Assembly: GCA_024648655.1 (NCBI GenBank)
Contig: JAGGDZ010000180.1
Coordinates: 1 to 15,279 of the forward strand
Direction of reading: 5' to 3'
DNA: 15,279 nucleotides
Source: Chloroflexota bacterium
GTDB taxonomy: Bacteria; Chloroflexota; Dehalococcoidia; Lucifugimonadales; JADFKI01
Made by a program: the position numbers and the translations under genes. This document shows positions 13,527 to 15,279 of the stretch, piece by piece (position 1 is the first letter of the stretch; every line of letters begins with the position of its first letter). The notes beneath the pieces are model-generated. The model saw only the letters and a list, made by a program, of their open reading frames with translations, searched no databases and was not told the DNA's origin.

Positions 13527-15279
13527 CTACTCAACAGTGACGGACTTTGCGAGATTGCGTGGCTGGTCAACATCGCAGCCGCGCTCGACGGCTATGTAGT
13601 ATGCCAGTAGCTGCATCGGAATTGCGTTGAGGATCGGGGTAATGTCCGCCGAAGCTCTCGGTATCCGGATCACATCGTCAGCCTTCTCGTAGATGTGCCC
13701 ATCCTCCATTGTGGCAACGGCAATCACACTGCCCCGTCGAGCCTTGACCTCATTCACGTTACTAAGCATTTTGTCGTAGAGTTCGTCTCTGGGCACGAGC
13801 GCCACAACAGGCATCTTCCTGTCTATGAGAGAAATTGGCCCATGCTTCATCTCACCCGCCGGATAACCTTCCGCGTGAATGTAGCTTATCTCCTTTAACT
13901 TTAACGCGCCCTCCATCGCCAACGGGTAGTTCTTCCCGCGCCCCAAGAACAGGAAATTCGCGCGCCGCGCATACTTGAGCGCCAGACGCTCATACTGCGA
14001 TTGCTCTGATATGAGTTGACCGATCATTTCGGGCAGGTGCGCCAGTTCCTGCACGACGCTTGCCAACCGCTCTCGGCCAATCGCGCCACGCCTGAAGCCC
14101 AGATAAGTGGCAAGCGCGTACAGCGTAACCAGCGAGCACACGAAAGTCTTCGTCCCCGCCACGCTAATTTCAAGACCTGCGCGAATTGGTAGCACGGCGT
14201 CGGCTATTCTCGTAGATTGCGTGCCCTCGTAGTTGCACAGGGTCAGTTGTCGCGCGCCACGGCGTTTAGCCAGGTCCATTGCACCGAGCGTATCCGCAGT
14301 CTCCCCCGATTGGGATATGGAAATAACCAGCGTGTGCTCGTCCATCACCGCGTCTCGGTAGCGAAACTCCGAAGAGTTGTCAACCTCGCAAGCGATGCCG
14401 GCTATCGACTCCATCCACATGCGCCCCACCATACCGGCATGCAGGCTCGTGCCCATGCCAATGATGATGGCGCGGTTGAATCGCTTCACTTCCGCGTCAG
14501 TGAATGACAGCTCGGGTAGGGTTATTCCGGGCGGATCAAATTGGACGCGACCCCGCAGCGAATCCAACACGGCGTCAGGCTGCTCGTGTATCTCTTTGAG
14601 CATGAAGTGCTTATACTCGCCCTTAGTTGCAGTCATCGCCCCATAAGCGACGGGCGTGGCAGACTTATCGACCGGTGTCCCGTCAATGCGCGTGTAGCAG
14701 GCTTTATCCCTCGTTACCGTCGCCATCTCGCCGACGGACAGGTACGCGACGTTACGCACATGAGGAAGTAGCGCGGCAATGTCGCTGGCGAGCAGCATTT
14801 CCCGCTCCCCGTACCCGATGACTATACCGCCTGCGTTGCCGAGCTTGAAAGAGACTATCTTGTCCGGCTCCTTGCGAGACATCACGACGACGGCATTCGC
14901 ACCTTCTATGCAGCACGCCGCCGCCCGCGCCGCCTCCTCAAGAGAGCGGCCTTCTCGCATATAAGATTCTATGAGATGCGGGATGCACTCAGCATCCGTC
15001 TGCGAGTCGAATGTGTGCCCCTCCGCCGCCAGAGATTGTTTCAACCCTAAGTAATTTTCAAAGATGCCGTTGTGTACCACCATTATATCGCCCGTACAGT
15101 CCGTGTGAGGGTGCGCGTTGAAATCGGTCGGTCCCCCGTGCGTCGCCCAGCGAGTATGCCCCACTCCGCTGAAGCCGTCGGGCAGTCCATTGCCTAGTAT
15201 GCTCCTCAACCTGGAGAGCTTACCTGCGGACTTGTAAAGTTGCGGCACACCTTCCTCATCCAGCACTGCGATGCCCGCA
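13527..15279 (-). CDS. glmS: Glutamine--fructose-6-phosphate aminotransferase (5' end outside the window)
   Basis: Makes glucosamine-6-phosphate from fructose-6-phosphate and glutamine, the entry step to UDP-GlcNAc and peptidoglycan. The frame runs through the right edge: the codons before the apparent GTG at 15266 read AGIAVLDEEG, as in the family, so about 35 N-terminal residues including the catalytic Cys1 are missing from view. The glutaminase domain shows GHTRWATHGGP, VVHNGIFEN and TDAECIPHL. The isomerase half has two SIS domains with GMGTSLHAG, SQSGETADT, SVAGTKTF, LGRGKNYPLAMEGALKLKE and GEMKHGPISLI. It ends DVDQPRNLAKSVTVE, the typical C-terminus. Any leader, such as a glmS ribozyme, would be beyond the edge. 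A 111-base gap with a hairpin follows. Confidence 0.98.
   Translation of the reverse strand, partial: AGIAVLDEEGVPQLYKSAGKLSRLRSILGNGLPDGFSGVGHTRWATHGGPTDFNAHPHTDCTGDIMVVHNGIFENYLGLKQSLAAEGHTFDSQTDAECIPHLIESYMREGRSLEEAARAAACCIEGANAVVVMSRKEPDKIVSFKLGNAGGIVIGYGEREMLLASDIAALLPHVRNVAYLSVGEMATVTRDKACYTRIDGTPVDKSATPVAYGAMTATKGEYKHFMLKEIHEQPDAVLDSLRGRVQFDPPGITLPELSFTDAEVKRFNRAIIIGMGTSLHAGMVGRMWMESIAGIACEVDNSSEFRYRDAVMDEHTLVISISQSGETADTLGAMDLAKRRGARQLTLCNYEGTQSTRIADAVLPIRAGLEISVAGTKTFVCSLVTLYALATYLGFRRGAIGRERLASVVQELAHLPEMIGQLISEQSQYERLALKYARRANFLFLGRGKNYPLAMEGALKLKEISYIHAEGYPAGEMKHGPISLIDRKMPVVALVPRDELYDKMLSNVNEVKARRGSVIAVATMEDGHIYEKADDVIRIPRASADITPILNAIPMQLLAYYIAVERGCDVDQPRNLAKSVTVE

Noticed and set aside
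15200..15279. Apparent glmS start at GTG 15266
   Set aside because: The frame stays open to the edge and the preceding codons encode conserved GlmS residues, so the true start is outside the window.

Overview
This is a bacterial housekeeping stretch of moderate to fairly high GC. It holds twelve complete protein-coding genes, one gene cut by the right edge (glmS) and a probable transposase fragment at the left edge. No tRNA, rRNA, CRISPR array, prophage or intact insertion sequence is visible. The gene set, the protein sequences and the frequent TTG/GTG starts suggest an uncultured Chloroflexota of the Dehalococcoidia/SAR202 kind. That placement is an inference from general familiarity, not a search result.

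Layout. Bases 1-97 carry a zinc-finger-like fragment of what looks like a dead transposase. Bases 98-362 hold no convincing gene but contain an extended -10 promoter and two adjacent hairpins ahead of purA. purA (363-1664, +) is the only gene on the plus strand. It runs tail to tail, one base apart, into a small membrane protein with a possible zinc ribbon (1666-2175, -). Everything else is on the minus strand. Read in the direction of transcription, from the right edge, it runs: glmS (partial), a 73-residue unknown protein, an MFS exporter, a GatA-like amidase, an alpha/beta hydrolase, rpsO, pnp, a DUF418 membrane protein, dapB, asd, dapA, the zinc-ribbon membrane protein.

Functional groups. 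dapB-asd-dapA encode the aspartate-semialdehyde branch leading to lysine and diaminopimelate. The group ends in a hairpin followed by six T. rpsO-pnp is the classic ribosomal protein S15/polynucleotide phosphorylase pair, with a promoter before rpsO, a short hairpin between the genes and a strong terminator after pnp. glmS (amino-sugar synthesis) and purA (AMP synthesis) are stand-alone core genes. The 73-residue protein, exporter, amidase and hydrolase are spaced 26-94 bases apart and could form one loose transcription unit; nothing in the sequence fixes a shared substrate.

I see no clear new defence, mobile or biosynthetic system. The most unusual points are the RGG-rich tail on PNPase, the tail-to-tail zinc-ribbon membrane protein, structured leaders ahead of purA and rpsO, a repeated TTTATSATAA motif in the dapB and asd leaders, and a cluster of likely TTG starts.
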